Below the pieces are notes generated by a model. It was not told the origin of the DNA. It did not search any database and saw only the letters and a program-made list of their open reading frames with translations. Below, in pieces: positions 1 to 7,200 of a stretch of 64,000 nt of DNA. The stretch comes from Actinoplanes sp. NBRC 103695 (GTDB taxonomy: Bacteria; Actinomycetota; Actinomycetes; Mycobacteriales; Micromonosporaceae), in assembly GCF_030269485.1 (NCBI RefSeq), contig NZ_BSTL01000001.1, positions 514,832-578,831 of the forward strand, in the 5' to 3' direction. A program made the position numbers and the translations under genes. Position 1 is the stretch's first letter; every line of letters begins with the position of its first letter.

Positions 1-899
1 GCGTCGGTGAGCAGCACGGCGTCCAGCCGGTCGAGCTGGCCGCGCCGCCCGACGAACCCGAACGCCTCCAGCGGCAGCTGCGCCGGCCCGGCCGGCACGG
101 GCTCCGGCCGCGCGGCCGGCGGCGCGGGGGCAGGGGCGAGCAGGGCCAGCACCGCCGCGTCGTCCGAGCGCAGCACCGCGCGGTGCATGTCCCGCAGGCC
201 CGGGCCGGGGTCGACGCCGAGCCGCGCGGCCAGCACGTCCTTCGCCCGCGCGTACGCCTCCAGGGCCGCCGCCGGGTTGCCGGCCAGGTGCAGCGCGGCC
301 ATCAGCAGCTGCCACCCGGTCTCCCGCAGCGGCTCGGCGCCGGTGTGCCGACGCAGCCCGGACGACTCCTCCGCGGCGTACCCGAGCCTGAGTCTCGCCC
401 GGACCGACCGCTCGAAGACCGCGAGCCGCCGGTCGTCCCACTCGGCCCGGGCGGCGGACAGCTCCGGCCCGGCGGTCACCCCGTCGACCAGGTCGCCGCG
501 CCACAACCGGACCGCGCCCGAGTAGTGCGCGGCGGCCCCGGCCACGTCGCCGGCCCGCCAGGCGGCGTCGCCCCGATCGGCGGACTCCGCGAACCGGCGC
601 AGGTCGATCGCCCCGGCCGCGGCGGTCAGCACGTACTGCGCGTCGCGCCGGTCGAGCTCGCACCCGTGCGCCGAGAGCGACCGCCGCAGCCGGCTCACGT
701 ACGTGGTCACGTTGGCCACCGCCGACTCCGGCGCCGACTCCGGCCACAGCTCGTCGACCAGCCGGGACACCGACACCGGCCGGCCGGCGTGCAGGACCAG
801 CAGGGCCAGGACCGTGCGCTGCTTGGGCGTGCCGAGGTGGATCGGCCGCTCGCCGAGCCGTACCTCCAGCGGGCCGAGCACCCGGATGTCGATGTTCAC
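1..899 (-). CDS. SARP-family transcriptional activator (N-terminal part, truncated by window edge)
   Basis: A GTG start at 899 opens a frame that runs off the left edge, so only about 299 residues are visible. Residues 1 to about 95 form an OmpR-type winged helix (VLGPLEVRLG, KQRTVLALLVL). Residues 100-245 form a bacterial transcriptional activation (BTAD) repeat domain ending near RLGVDPGPGLRDMHRAVL. After an Ala/Pro linker the sequence FVGRRGQLDRLDAVL looks like the start of an NB-ARC/AAA module, so this is probably a large AfsR-like SARP. SARPs bind direct repeats and activate antibiotic clusters or morphological genes. No target cluster is visible here; any partner would lie left of the window. 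Confidence 0.85.
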   Translation of the reverse strand, partial: MNIDIRVLGPLEVRLGERPIHLGTPKQRTVLALLVLHAGRPVSVSRLVDELWPESAPESAVANVTTYVSRLRRSLSAHGCELDRRDAQYVLTAAAGAIDLRRFAESADRGDAAWRAGDVAGAAAHYSGAVRLWRGDLVDGVTAGPELSAARAEWDDRRLAVFERSVRARLRLGYAAEESSGLRRHTGAEPLRETGWQLLMAALHLAGNPAAALEAYARAKDVLAARLGVDPGPGLRDMHRAVLRSDDAAVLALLAPAPAPPAARPEPVPAGPAQLPLEAFGFVGRRGQLDRLDAVLLTD

Positions 900-1079
900 G
901 ACCCCAAGTCCACAACATCCGGTCCACCGAGCGCCAATGATCGGGCCCGGCGATCCGAAAGGGGCCGTCGCTGTCTCATTGTTGCCGGGGCGTCTGGGGT
1001 GTCCCTTCGCTGCCGTCGCCTTCGTGGGGCGTGGGGCGTGGGGCTGGGTTGCCGGGCGGTGGGGTGCTCGGTTGCCGTC

Positions 1080-1539
1080 GCTGCCGCCGCTTTCGGTCGG
1101 GGCGGGGCCGGGCCGGGTTGCCAGGCCCCCGGGTGCCCACTCGCCGTCGCTGCCGCCGCTCGCGGTTCTGGCCGGGCGCGCTGGTAGAAGTCAGCGCGAG
1201 TGGTAGAACCAGCGCGCGGTGGTAGGACCGGGCGCTGTTTTGCGTGAAATGGCGCGCTGAGCTACCACGTTTTGCGGTGGTGGTAGCCGGGAGCGGTTTG
1301 TCGTCGTGAATAGCGCTCGGTCCTACCACCGTTCGCGCGAGTGGTGGTCCAGGACGGTCGGGCGGGCCGTCAGGACGAGGTACGCGCTCGGCTACCACCG
1401 CGCTCGGCTACCACCGCGAGCGGCGGCAACCACCGCGAGTGGGCACCCGGGGGCCTGGCAACCCGGCCCGGCCCCGCCCCGACCGAAAGCGGCGGCAGCA
1501 ACAGTGAGTGGGCACCCGGGGGCCTGGCAACCCAGCTCG
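1080..1539. repeat. Gene-free repeat island with a 63-bp inverted repeat
   Basis: The interval 900-1585 has no credible gene. Bases 1080-1142 and 1437-1499 are perfect inverted copies by eye (63 bp each). A partial direct copy of the right arm starts at 1506, 69 bp after 1437. Between the arms, short motifs of the type GTGGTAG and CTACCAC recur many times, and 1261-1287 can fold with an 8-bp stem (gctaccac / gtggtagc). A diverged copy of the same unit lies at about 63712-63776, next to a minisatellite, so this is a dispersed intergenic family. No transposase or terminal duplication was seen. Confidence 0.8.
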
Positions 1540-1585
1540 GCCCCACGCCCGGCGAAACGGGCCGCGGCGAGGGTGCGGGTGCTGC

Positions 1586-3757
1586 TCAGAGGAGGTCGGC
1601 GAGCAGCTTCTCCGGGTGCAGGGCGTCGTACGTCGAGCCGGCGTCCGTACCGAACGTGATCGTCGCCCGGGCCGGGTCGTCGACCAGGGCGGCGCCACGG
1701 ACGCGGGCGTGGCGCAGGGCCAGGTGCGCCACGCTCACCTTGGTGTTGCGCCGGCCGGCGACCGCGGACACCAGGGTGGCGATGTCGTGGCCCTCGCGCT
1801 CGGCCCGCGCCCGCGGGTAGCCGTTGAGGTAGACGTCCACGTACAGGATCTCGTGGGTGTCCAGGTCGAGCAGCATCGGCACGGCGTAGCGCTTGCGGCC
1901 GGTCAGCGCGAACGCGTTCGCCACCGTGGCCGGATCGAACGTGGCGCGCTTGCTGCCCGCGTCGTCCCGCAGCATCCACCCGGTGTACGCCTCGGCCAGG
2001 TCGTCGAACGCCGGCCCGGCGTACCGGAAGATCACCGGGACCAGGTACCGCCAGCCGCGCCGGGACGCGGCTCGCGCCGCCCGGGCCAGGTTGATGTCGA
2101 GGAACTCCTCGGCGCCGTCCGGTGCGGACGTGAGGTCGCCGGAGTGGGTCATCACGCCGTTGCCCAGGTTGGTCCAGGAGACCTGGTCGACCAGCTGGAA
2201 GTTCGCGTTCAGCGCCAGGCAGGACAGGTCGAGGTCGCTGCGGTCGCCGGCCTCACGCCAGTGCGTGAAGAGCCGGATCACCTTGGCGTCCCCGGCCGGC
2301 AGCCGGCTGCCCCGCTCCACCTGCGCCAGCCCCTGTGCCGTGGCGCGCAGCTGGTCGGGGAGCAGCAGCCGGTCCAGGCCGGCGGCGACGTGCACGGTCT
2401 CGGCGTACCAGTCGCCCTTGGCCCTGATCCGCGCGTCGATCGCCGCATCCACCGCGTCGAGCAGTTCCTTGCGGAAGTCCGCGGGCAGCGCGAGGTGGCC
2501 CGGCTGCCGGACGATCGGCAGCGACGAGCCGTCCTTCCCGAAAACCACCCGGGGGTACGTGTGACCGTTGTCCGACAGCTGCGCGGCCGCGGCGAGCAGC
2601 ACCCGCAGCGGGATGCGTTCCGCGGTGCCGGCCACCGCGCCGATGAGCGCCGCACGCTGCTCGGCCCCCTGCGAGACGGACGCGAGCCGGCGCAGGCCAC
2701 GGCCGAGCAGGCCGGGCGACTCGGCGGCCGCCAGGCGCACCGCGCCCGGGAAGTCGGTGGCGAGCAGCCGCTCGAAACGTGACGGGAACGACGTCCGGTC
2801 GTGCCGGCCGTCCCGCAGCCGGGCGAACGTCTCGGCCACCCGCGGCGCACGGAACTCGCCGACGTGCAGGCCACGGTCGATCGCCAGCCACAGGCCGCGC
2901 CGCCGGAACACGTCGCCCAGCCGGTCGCTCGCCTCGAGCGTGCTCACCACGACGCGGCGGTCGGCGCGGGACAGCCGCGGATAGCGGATCGGCTCGGTGA
3001 GGCTGAGGTCGCCGCCGGTCAGCCGGGCGAACAGGCGTAGCAGGTCGTCCGGGGTCGCGCCGGTCGACGGCAGCCGCGCCCGGTCGAGGGCCCAGAGCAG
3101 CTCGAACAGCAGCGTGCGGTTCTCCCGGAAGCGGACGTCGGCCGGGTCGAGGCCGTCCACGCCGAGCCGCTTGACCAGGATGCCGAGGTCGTTCTGGACG
3201 TCCTCCCGCAGCGAGGCGGCGCTCGCGAAGCAGTCCCGCATCCACACGCGCAGCCGGCTGTCGAGCTCGTCCGCGCCGGTGAGCCGCACGGTGATCCATT
3301 CGACCCGGCCGTCGCGGGGGAGCAGGGCCTGTGCCCGGCGGTCGGCGTCGGCGCGCCCGGCGTCCTGCGGGATCGAGGACGCCGGCCACCAGCCGATGTC
3401 CGTGAAGTCCAGGGCGTGGCGCCAGCGCTCGTCGGTGTGCTCGGCACCGGCCATGCGGGCCCGGGCGACCACGAACCGGAAGAGCGCGTCGTCGTACTCC
3501 GGCAGCCGCTCCGGGAAGCCCCGGAACAGCGGCGCGTACCGGCCGGTCTCGCCGCGCTCGGCCCGCACGTGCGCGATCAGGTCGCCGAGCCCGGCCGCCA
3601 GCCCGTCGGTGAGCGCCCCCGGGTTCGCGAACCGCACGCCGACGTGCGCCAGCTCGGCGAGCAGGGGTGCGGCCACGGCCGGCGTCGCGGTGCCCGGGGG
3701 CGTCACGACCAGTCCCAGCCGGTCGAACCCGATGCGCTCCAGCGCGTCCACGTGCAT
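1586..3757 (-). CDS. Large protein with a C-terminal TerD-like domain
   Basis: ATG at 3757, 723 residues, no signal peptide or membrane segment. Residues of about 495-640 resemble TerD-type calcium-binding beta-sandwich domains: HWREAG.RSDLDLS, then VSWTNLG, then THSGDLTSAPDGAEEFLDI, which follows the TerD pattern DLD..., hSGD, and a Glu-rich D/E-I end. The N-terminal 490 residues are alpha-helical and not recognised. The overall layout recalls the actinobacterial/myxobacterial MXAN_6230/SCO0854-type proteins, but no RING-like cysteine cluster is present. TerD-family proteins are linked to stress, tellurite and phage responses, usually near other ter genes; none is visible here. Function is unknown. 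Confidence 0.6.
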   Translation of the reverse strand: MHVDALERIGFDRLGLVVTPPGTATPAVAAPLLAELAHVGVRFANPGALTDGLAAGLGDLIAHVRAERGETGRYAPLFRGFPERLPEYDDALFRFVVARARMAGAEHTDERWRHALDFTDIGWWPASSIPQDAGRADADRRAQALLPRDGRVEWITVRLTGADELDSRLRVWMRDCFASAASLREDVQNDLGILVKRLGVDGLDPADVRFRENRTLLFELLWALDRARLPSTGATPDDLLRLFARLTGGDLSLTEPIRYPRLSRADRRVVVSTLEASDRLGDVFRRRGLWLAIDRGLHVGEFRAPRVAETFARLRDGRHDRTSFPSRFERLLATDFPGAVRLAAAESPGLLGRGLRRLASVSQGAEQRAALIGAVAGTAERIPLRVLLAAAAQLSDNGHTYPRVVFGKDGSSLPIVRQPGHLALPADFRKELLDAVDAAIDARIRAKGDWYAETVHVAAGLDRLLLPDQLRATAQGLAQVERGSRLPAGDAKVIRLFTHWREAGDRSDLDLSCLALNANFQLVDQVSWTNLGNGVMTHSGDLTSAPDGAEEFLDINLARAARAASRRGWRYLVPVIFRYAGPAFDDLAEAYTGWMLRDDAGSKRATFDPATVANAFALTGRKRYAVPMLLDLDTHEILYVDVYLNGYPRARAEREGHDIATLVSAVAGRRNTKVSVAHLALRHARVRGAALVDDPARATITFGTDAGSTYDALHPEKLLADLL

Positions 3758-3781
3758 GCACCCCCGCTCACAGCAGACAAA

Positions 3782-3804
3782 ACGGCGCCGCGACGCGGCG
3801 CCGT
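3782..3804. terminator. Hairpin between TetR gene and TerD-like gene
   Basis: The palindrome ACGGCGCCGC...GCGGCGCCGT gives a 10-11 bp GC stem with a 1-3 nt loop. It lies downstream of the leftward TetR gene and just before the next leftward gene, so it may end the TetR transcript. No U-run follows. A second pair of 8-bp GCCCGGGC sites (3817, 3853) lies beside it. Nothing else coding was seen in 3758-3975. Confidence 0.45.
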
Positions 3805-3975
3805 AACGAGGAAAGTGCCCGGGCGATTCACCCTAAGAAGTTGTCGAAGTATGCCCGGGCTAGGCCTCTGCCAGGGAGATTACGGCAGCCTCGCAACCGG
3901 CGGCACCCGAATATCGAACCCGCGGTTCGGCCCCTCCCGGGGCGGCGCGACCGTCTGGTACTTCGACTGCGCGCG

Positions 3976-4674
3976 TCAGGACCTCGGCAGCGCTGCCGCC
4001 AGGATCTCGACCGCTGCCCTGAGCGCGGCGCGGGGCGCTTCCCGCCAGTCCGGGTCGAGGGGCGCGAGGCCGGTCGAGAGGGGATAGCGCTCGCGCAGGT
4101 CGGGGATGAGCCGTGCGGTGGCTCCGGCTCGTTCCAGCCACCCGGACGTGTCCACCCGCCGGTACGCCGCGGTCGTCTCGGCGGTGGCCCGGACGGTCGC
4201 GTAGAGCATGGTCACCGTGGTGGCGTCGGGGGTGGCCCACCGGTCCATGATCGTGAGGAGCCGTTCCAGCCAGTCCTGCTCGTTCGGCCCCTGGCCGCTC
4301 TGCGCCCAGGACAGCTCGGTCAGCCACGGATGCGCCAGGTGGACCTCGAAGAACGCCGTGGCCCAGGCGAGCAGGTCCGCGGCCAGGCCGGTGCCGGGGC
4401 CGTCCGCGGCCGGGCCGGCCAGCGCGTGGTCCTGCATCAGGGCGAGCAGGTTCTCCTTGGTTCCGACGTACGGGTACAGCGCCATCGCGGTCTTGCCGAA
4501 GCGGGAGGCGACCGCCCGCGTGGAGACGGCGGCCAGCCCCTCCGCGTCGGCGATCGCGATGCCCGCGGCCAGGATCTCGTCGAGGTCGAGCTGTTGACGG
4601 GGCCCGCGTCTCGGGGTGGGCAGGGTGGTGCCGCGGCCACGCCACAGGCGGCGGACATGATCTTCTGCGCTCAT
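3976..4674 (-). CDS. TetR/AcrR family repressor
   Basis: ATG at 4674, 232 residues. An N-terminal HTH is visible: LDLDEILAAGIAIADAEGL, then AAVSTRAVASRFGKTAMALYPYVGTKENLLALM. The C-terminal ligand domain (residues 90-230) resembles the TetR_C class of tetracycline-type repressors. It is divergent from the hydrolase gene starting at 4702, with only 27 bp between the two ATGs, so it probably controls itself and that gene. Ligand unknown. Confidence 0.85.
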   Translation of the reverse strand: MSAEDHVRRLWRGRGTTLPTPRRGPRQQLDLDEILAAGIAIADAEGLAAVSTRAVASRFGKTAMALYPYVGTKENLLALMQDHALAGPAADGPGTGLAADLLAWATAFFEVHLAHPWLTELSWAQSGQGPNEQDWLERLLTIMDRWATPDATTVTMLYATVRATAETTAAYRRVDTSGWLERAGATARLIPDLRERYPLSTGLAPLDPDWREAPRAALRAAVEILAAALPRS

Positions 4675-4701
4675 AGTCCTTACAGCGTATATTGTTTTGC
4701 C
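4675..4701. promoter_or_regulatory. Short divergent promoter/operator
   Basis: This 27-bp AT-rich gap separates two divergent start codons. It contains TATATT at 4688-4693, about 8 bp before the ATG at 4702, which suggests leaderless transcripts. The weak dyad ACA..TA..TGT (ACAGCGTATATTGT) is the only candidate TetR site. Confidence 0.45.
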
Positions 4702-5562
4702 ATGACGATGGCGAAGCTGCACGACGGAACTTTTCTGGAGGTCACGACGACCGGCGACGGCCCGGCCGTGCTGACGCAGGCGAGCCTGGCCGTGATCGAG
4801 GGTGAGGCGGCGGAGCGGATGCGTGCCTGGGGCGCCCAGCCCGACCTCGGGCAGGCGCTGGTGACCGGGCTCGCGACGGCCGGCCGGCGGGTGGTCTCCG
4901 CCGACTACGAGGGCCACCGGGCCGCACATCCGGCAGCCGGGACGCTGACCGCGGACGCGGTCGCCGCCGACCTGCTGGCGATCGCCGACGCGGCCGGCGT
5001 GGGCGAGTTCGCGTACTACGGCTACTCCTGGCTGGCGCTGGCCGGGCTGCAGCTGGCGATCCGCACCGACCGGCTGACCGGCCTGGCGATGGGCGGGTTC
5101 CCGCCGCTCGGCGGCCCGTACGACGCGATGCTCGCGGTGACCCGGGCCGCGCACCGGATGGCGACGGAGGACGCCGGGCGCGAACTGCCCGACCGGTCCG
5201 AGATCGAGGTGGGCGACTGGGATTCCGCCGCGGTCACCCAGCAGCCGGATCAGACCTCGCAGTACGTGACGCTGTACGAATCGCTGGGGGACTTCGACGA
5301 GCGGGCCGCACTCGACAGGGTCACGGTGCCGCGGCTCGCCTTCGCCGGGAGCGAGGACACCATGGAGTACGGGCCGCGGTGGGGCGGCGTCCGGGTGGAG
5401 ATCGGGCCACCGCTCGCCGAGCACCGCGACGAACTGGTCGATCGGGGCTGGACGGTCGAGGTGGTGGTCGGCGGCGACCACTCGAGCGTCATGCGGTCGC
5501 CGACGGCCCTGCCGATCCTGACCGGGTGGCTCGCCGCACCCGGGCAACAGCCAGCGTCGTGA
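4702..5562 (+). CDS. Alpha/beta hydrolase
   Basis: ATG at 4702, 286 residues, no signal peptide, hence cytoplasmic. Fold landmarks: the nucleophile elbow GYSW (Ser in YYGYSWLALAG, about residue 113), a late acidic strand LAFAGSEDTMEY, and the catalytic histidine in VVGGDHSSVM near the end. The elbow lacks the usual second small residue (GxSxG is GYSWL), so activity needs checking. Divergent TetR gene next door suggests induction by a small ligand, perhaps the substrate. Its 3' end overlaps the convergent DUF3592 gene by 74 bp. Confidence 0.75.
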   Translation: MTMAKLHDGTFLEVTTTGDGPAVLTQASLAVIEGEAAERMRAWGAQPDLGQALVTGLATAGRRVVSADYEGHRAAHPAAGTLTADAVAADLLAIADAAGVGEFAYYGYSWLALAGLQLAIRTDRLTGLAMGGFPPLGGPYDAMLAVTRAAHRMATEDAGRELPDRSEIEVGDWDSAAVTQQPDQTSQYVTLYESLGDFDERAALDRVTVPRLAFAGSEDTMEYGPRWGGVRVEIGPPLAEHRDELVDRGWTVEVVVGGDHSSVMRSPTALPILTGWLAAPGQQPAS

Positions 5563-5965
5563 GGAGCACGGCGGTCAGCAGCGAGGTCGCGGCGATGCCG
5601 AACATGATCCGCCGGCCGATGAAGCGGTTCGGCCGGGCGTCCTTGACCAGTTGCGGGTCCGCGGTGTCGTAGACGACCCGCATCGTCTCGCCGACCTTCG
5701 GACGCGGGTCCGCCGGCAGGCCCCAGAGCGTCGCGTTCACCACCCGGTTGTCGGCGGTGGTGAACGTGACGAGATAGGCGTCGTTCTGCCGGCCACGGTC
5801 CTCGACCGCGGTCAGGGTCGCGGTGGCGGCCCGGCCGCGGTCGGCGAACGCGTCGAGGGCGCGCATGTCGCTGCGGGCGACGTAGATGAGAACCGCCGTG
5901 GTGATCCACAACGCGATGGCCCAGGCGCCGAGCCGGGAGGTGAGAAACCGCCGGATGCCCGTCAC
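5489..5965 (-). CDS. DUF3592-like membrane protein
   Basis: About 158 residues from the GTG at 5965 (preceded by GGAG at very short spacing); a GTG at 5992 is possible. Two transmembrane segments (near residues 11-27 and near RRIMFGIAATSLLTAVLLTTLAVA) flank an extracytoplasmic beta-rich part: ATATLTAVEDRG, YLVTFTTADNRVVNATLWG, PKVGETMRVVYDTADPQLV. This matches the DUF3592 pattern. Function unknown. Its 3' end overlaps the hydrolase gene on the other strand. Confidence 0.65.
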   Translation of the reverse strand: MTGIRRFLTSRLGAWAIALWITTAVLIYVARSDMRALDAFADRGRAATATLTAVEDRGRQNDAYLVTFTTADNRVVNATLWGLPADPRPKVGETMRVVYDTADPQLVKDARPNRFIGRRIMFGIAATSLLTAVLLTTLAVARVRRATRSGSAGPSATA

Positions 5966-5996
5966 GGCTCCATGGTAGGAACCGGCCACCACACGA

Positions 5997-6060
5997 TCAG
6001 GGCGTGCTGACCGTGACGTCGTCGAAGTCGGCCTGCCCGATCGACGCGGATCTCAGCCCC
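5997..6060 (-). pseudogene. Possible relic of the 3' end of a secreted carbohydrate-binding protein
   Basis: In a frame different from the methyltransferase that ends at 6053, the leftward strand reads IGQADFDDVTVSTP followed by a stop. Such DFDDVTV ends are common in jelly-roll or LamG-like modules of secreted glycosidases; a related phrase occurs inside the GH106-like gene of this window. Only about 15-20 codons remain, so this is a weak but specific sign of a deleted gene. Confidence 0.3.
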
Positions 6061-7174
6061 AGACCTCCTGGGCGGTTTCCGCGATGAGCCGCAGCTTGGC
6101 GACCTCCTGGTCGTAGGTGAGCACGTTGCCCTCGACGGTGGAGCTGAACCCGCACTGCGGTGACAGGCACAGCTGCTCGAGCGGGACGTACTTGGCGGCC
6201 TCGTCGATGCGGCGTTTCAGCGTGTCCTTCGACTCCAGCTCGCCCCGCTTGGTGGTGACCAGGCCGAGCACGACCATCTTGCCGGGCGGCACGAACCGCA
6301 GCGGCGCGAATCCGCCGGAGCGGTCGTCGTCGAACTCCAGGAAGAAGCCGTCGACGGCGAGCTCGCTGAACAGCGCCTCGGCGACGAAGTCGTAGCCGCC
6401 CTCGGCCGCCCACGACGACCGGAAGTTGCCCCGGCACATGTGGGTGGTCACGGCCAGCCCGGCCGGCCTGTCCCGGATCGCGGCGTTGATCTGCTTGATG
6501 TAGCGCAGGTGCTGGTGCTCGGCGTCGTCGCCGCGCGAGGTGAGCAGGGCGCGCTGGGCCGGGTCGTTGAGGTAGGCCAGGCTGGTGTCGTCGAGCTGCA
6601 GGTAACGACAACCCAGGTCGTAAACCCCGAGGACCTGCTTCGCGTACGCCGCGCTCAGATCCGCCCAGAACTGCTCCTCGTCGGGGTAGACCGCCGGATC
6701 GATGGCCGCCCGGCCGCCGCGGTAGTGCACCATGCTCGGCGACGGGATGGTCAGTTTCGCCGTGACGCCGGGACCGACGGTCGACGCGAGGAAACTGAAC
6801 GCCTCGCCGAAGATCGTCTCGGTGAGGCGGACCGGCGCGTCCACGGACAGCGCGGCGGACTCGAAGTCCAGCTCGCCCTCCGCGTTCCGGAAGTGCACCT
6901 GGATCTTCTCGTCGGTGCGGCTGATCCCGCCGAGCTGATAGATGAAGTCCATGTGCCAGGACGTACGCCGGAACTCGCCGTCGGTGGCCGACCGCAGGCC
7001 GACGTCGCGTTGCATGGCGACCACCTCGCGAACCGCCTCGTCCTCGACCGCGCGCAGCTCGTCGTCCGACATCTTCTGGGCCGCATGCTCCTCGCGCGCC
7101 TGGAGCAGGCGCGCGGGCCGGAGCAGACTGCCGACGTGATCCGCCCGGAAGGGCGGGGTGTCGCGGAGCGTCAT
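6053..7174 (-). CDS. MetE-like cobalamin-independent methionine synthase (short YxjG/YxjH type)
   Basis: ATG at 7174 with a GA/GG-rich upstream stretch; 373 residues, half the length of full MetE, as usual for the YxjG class that holds only the C-terminal catalytic barrel. Start PPFRADHVGSLLRP is the classic MetE/UROD-superfamily opening. The zinc ligands appear in TTHMCRGN and in SPQCGFSS near the C-terminus; the acidic YLQLDD strand is also typical. Family role: methyl transfer from a folate or other donor to homocysteine or a related thiol. No B12 or S-box riboswitch was seen upstream. Confidence 0.85.
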   Translation of the reverse strand: MTLRDTPPFRADHVGSLLRPARLLQAREEHAAQKMSDDELRAVEDEAVREVVAMQRDVGLRSATDGEFRRTSWHMDFIYQLGGISRTDEKIQVHFRNAEGELDFESAALSVDAPVRLTETIFGEAFSFLASTVGPGVTAKLTIPSPSMVHYRGGRAAIDPAVYPDEEQFWADLSAAYAKQVLGVYDLGCRYLQLDDTSLAYLNDPAQRALLTSRGDDAEHQHLRYIKQINAAIRDRPAGLAVTTHMCRGNFRSSWAAEGGYDFVAEALFSELAVDGFFLEFDDDRSGGFAPLRFVPPGKMVVLGLVTTKRGELESKDTLKRRIDEAAKYVPLEQLCLSPQCGFSSTVEGNVLTYDQEVAKLRLIAETAQEVWG

Positions 7175-7200
7175 CGTCGATACCCCCTCGGTGCGACAGC

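Noticed and set aside
183..1187. Long open frames on the strand opposite the SARP gene and over the repeat island
   Set aside because: High GC content opens antisense frames; the products are Arg/Gly/Pro-rich without domain motifs, while the minus strand encodes a clear SARP.
1080..1499. Insertion sequence
   Set aside because: Inverted arms are present, but the 294-bp centre encodes no transposase and no target-site duplication is visible.
3850..3960. tRNA-like sequence (GGTTC-type words)
   Set aside because: On the minus strand GCGGGTTCGATATTC looks like a T-arm, but no 5-bp T-stem, acceptor stem or anticodon arm could be drawn.
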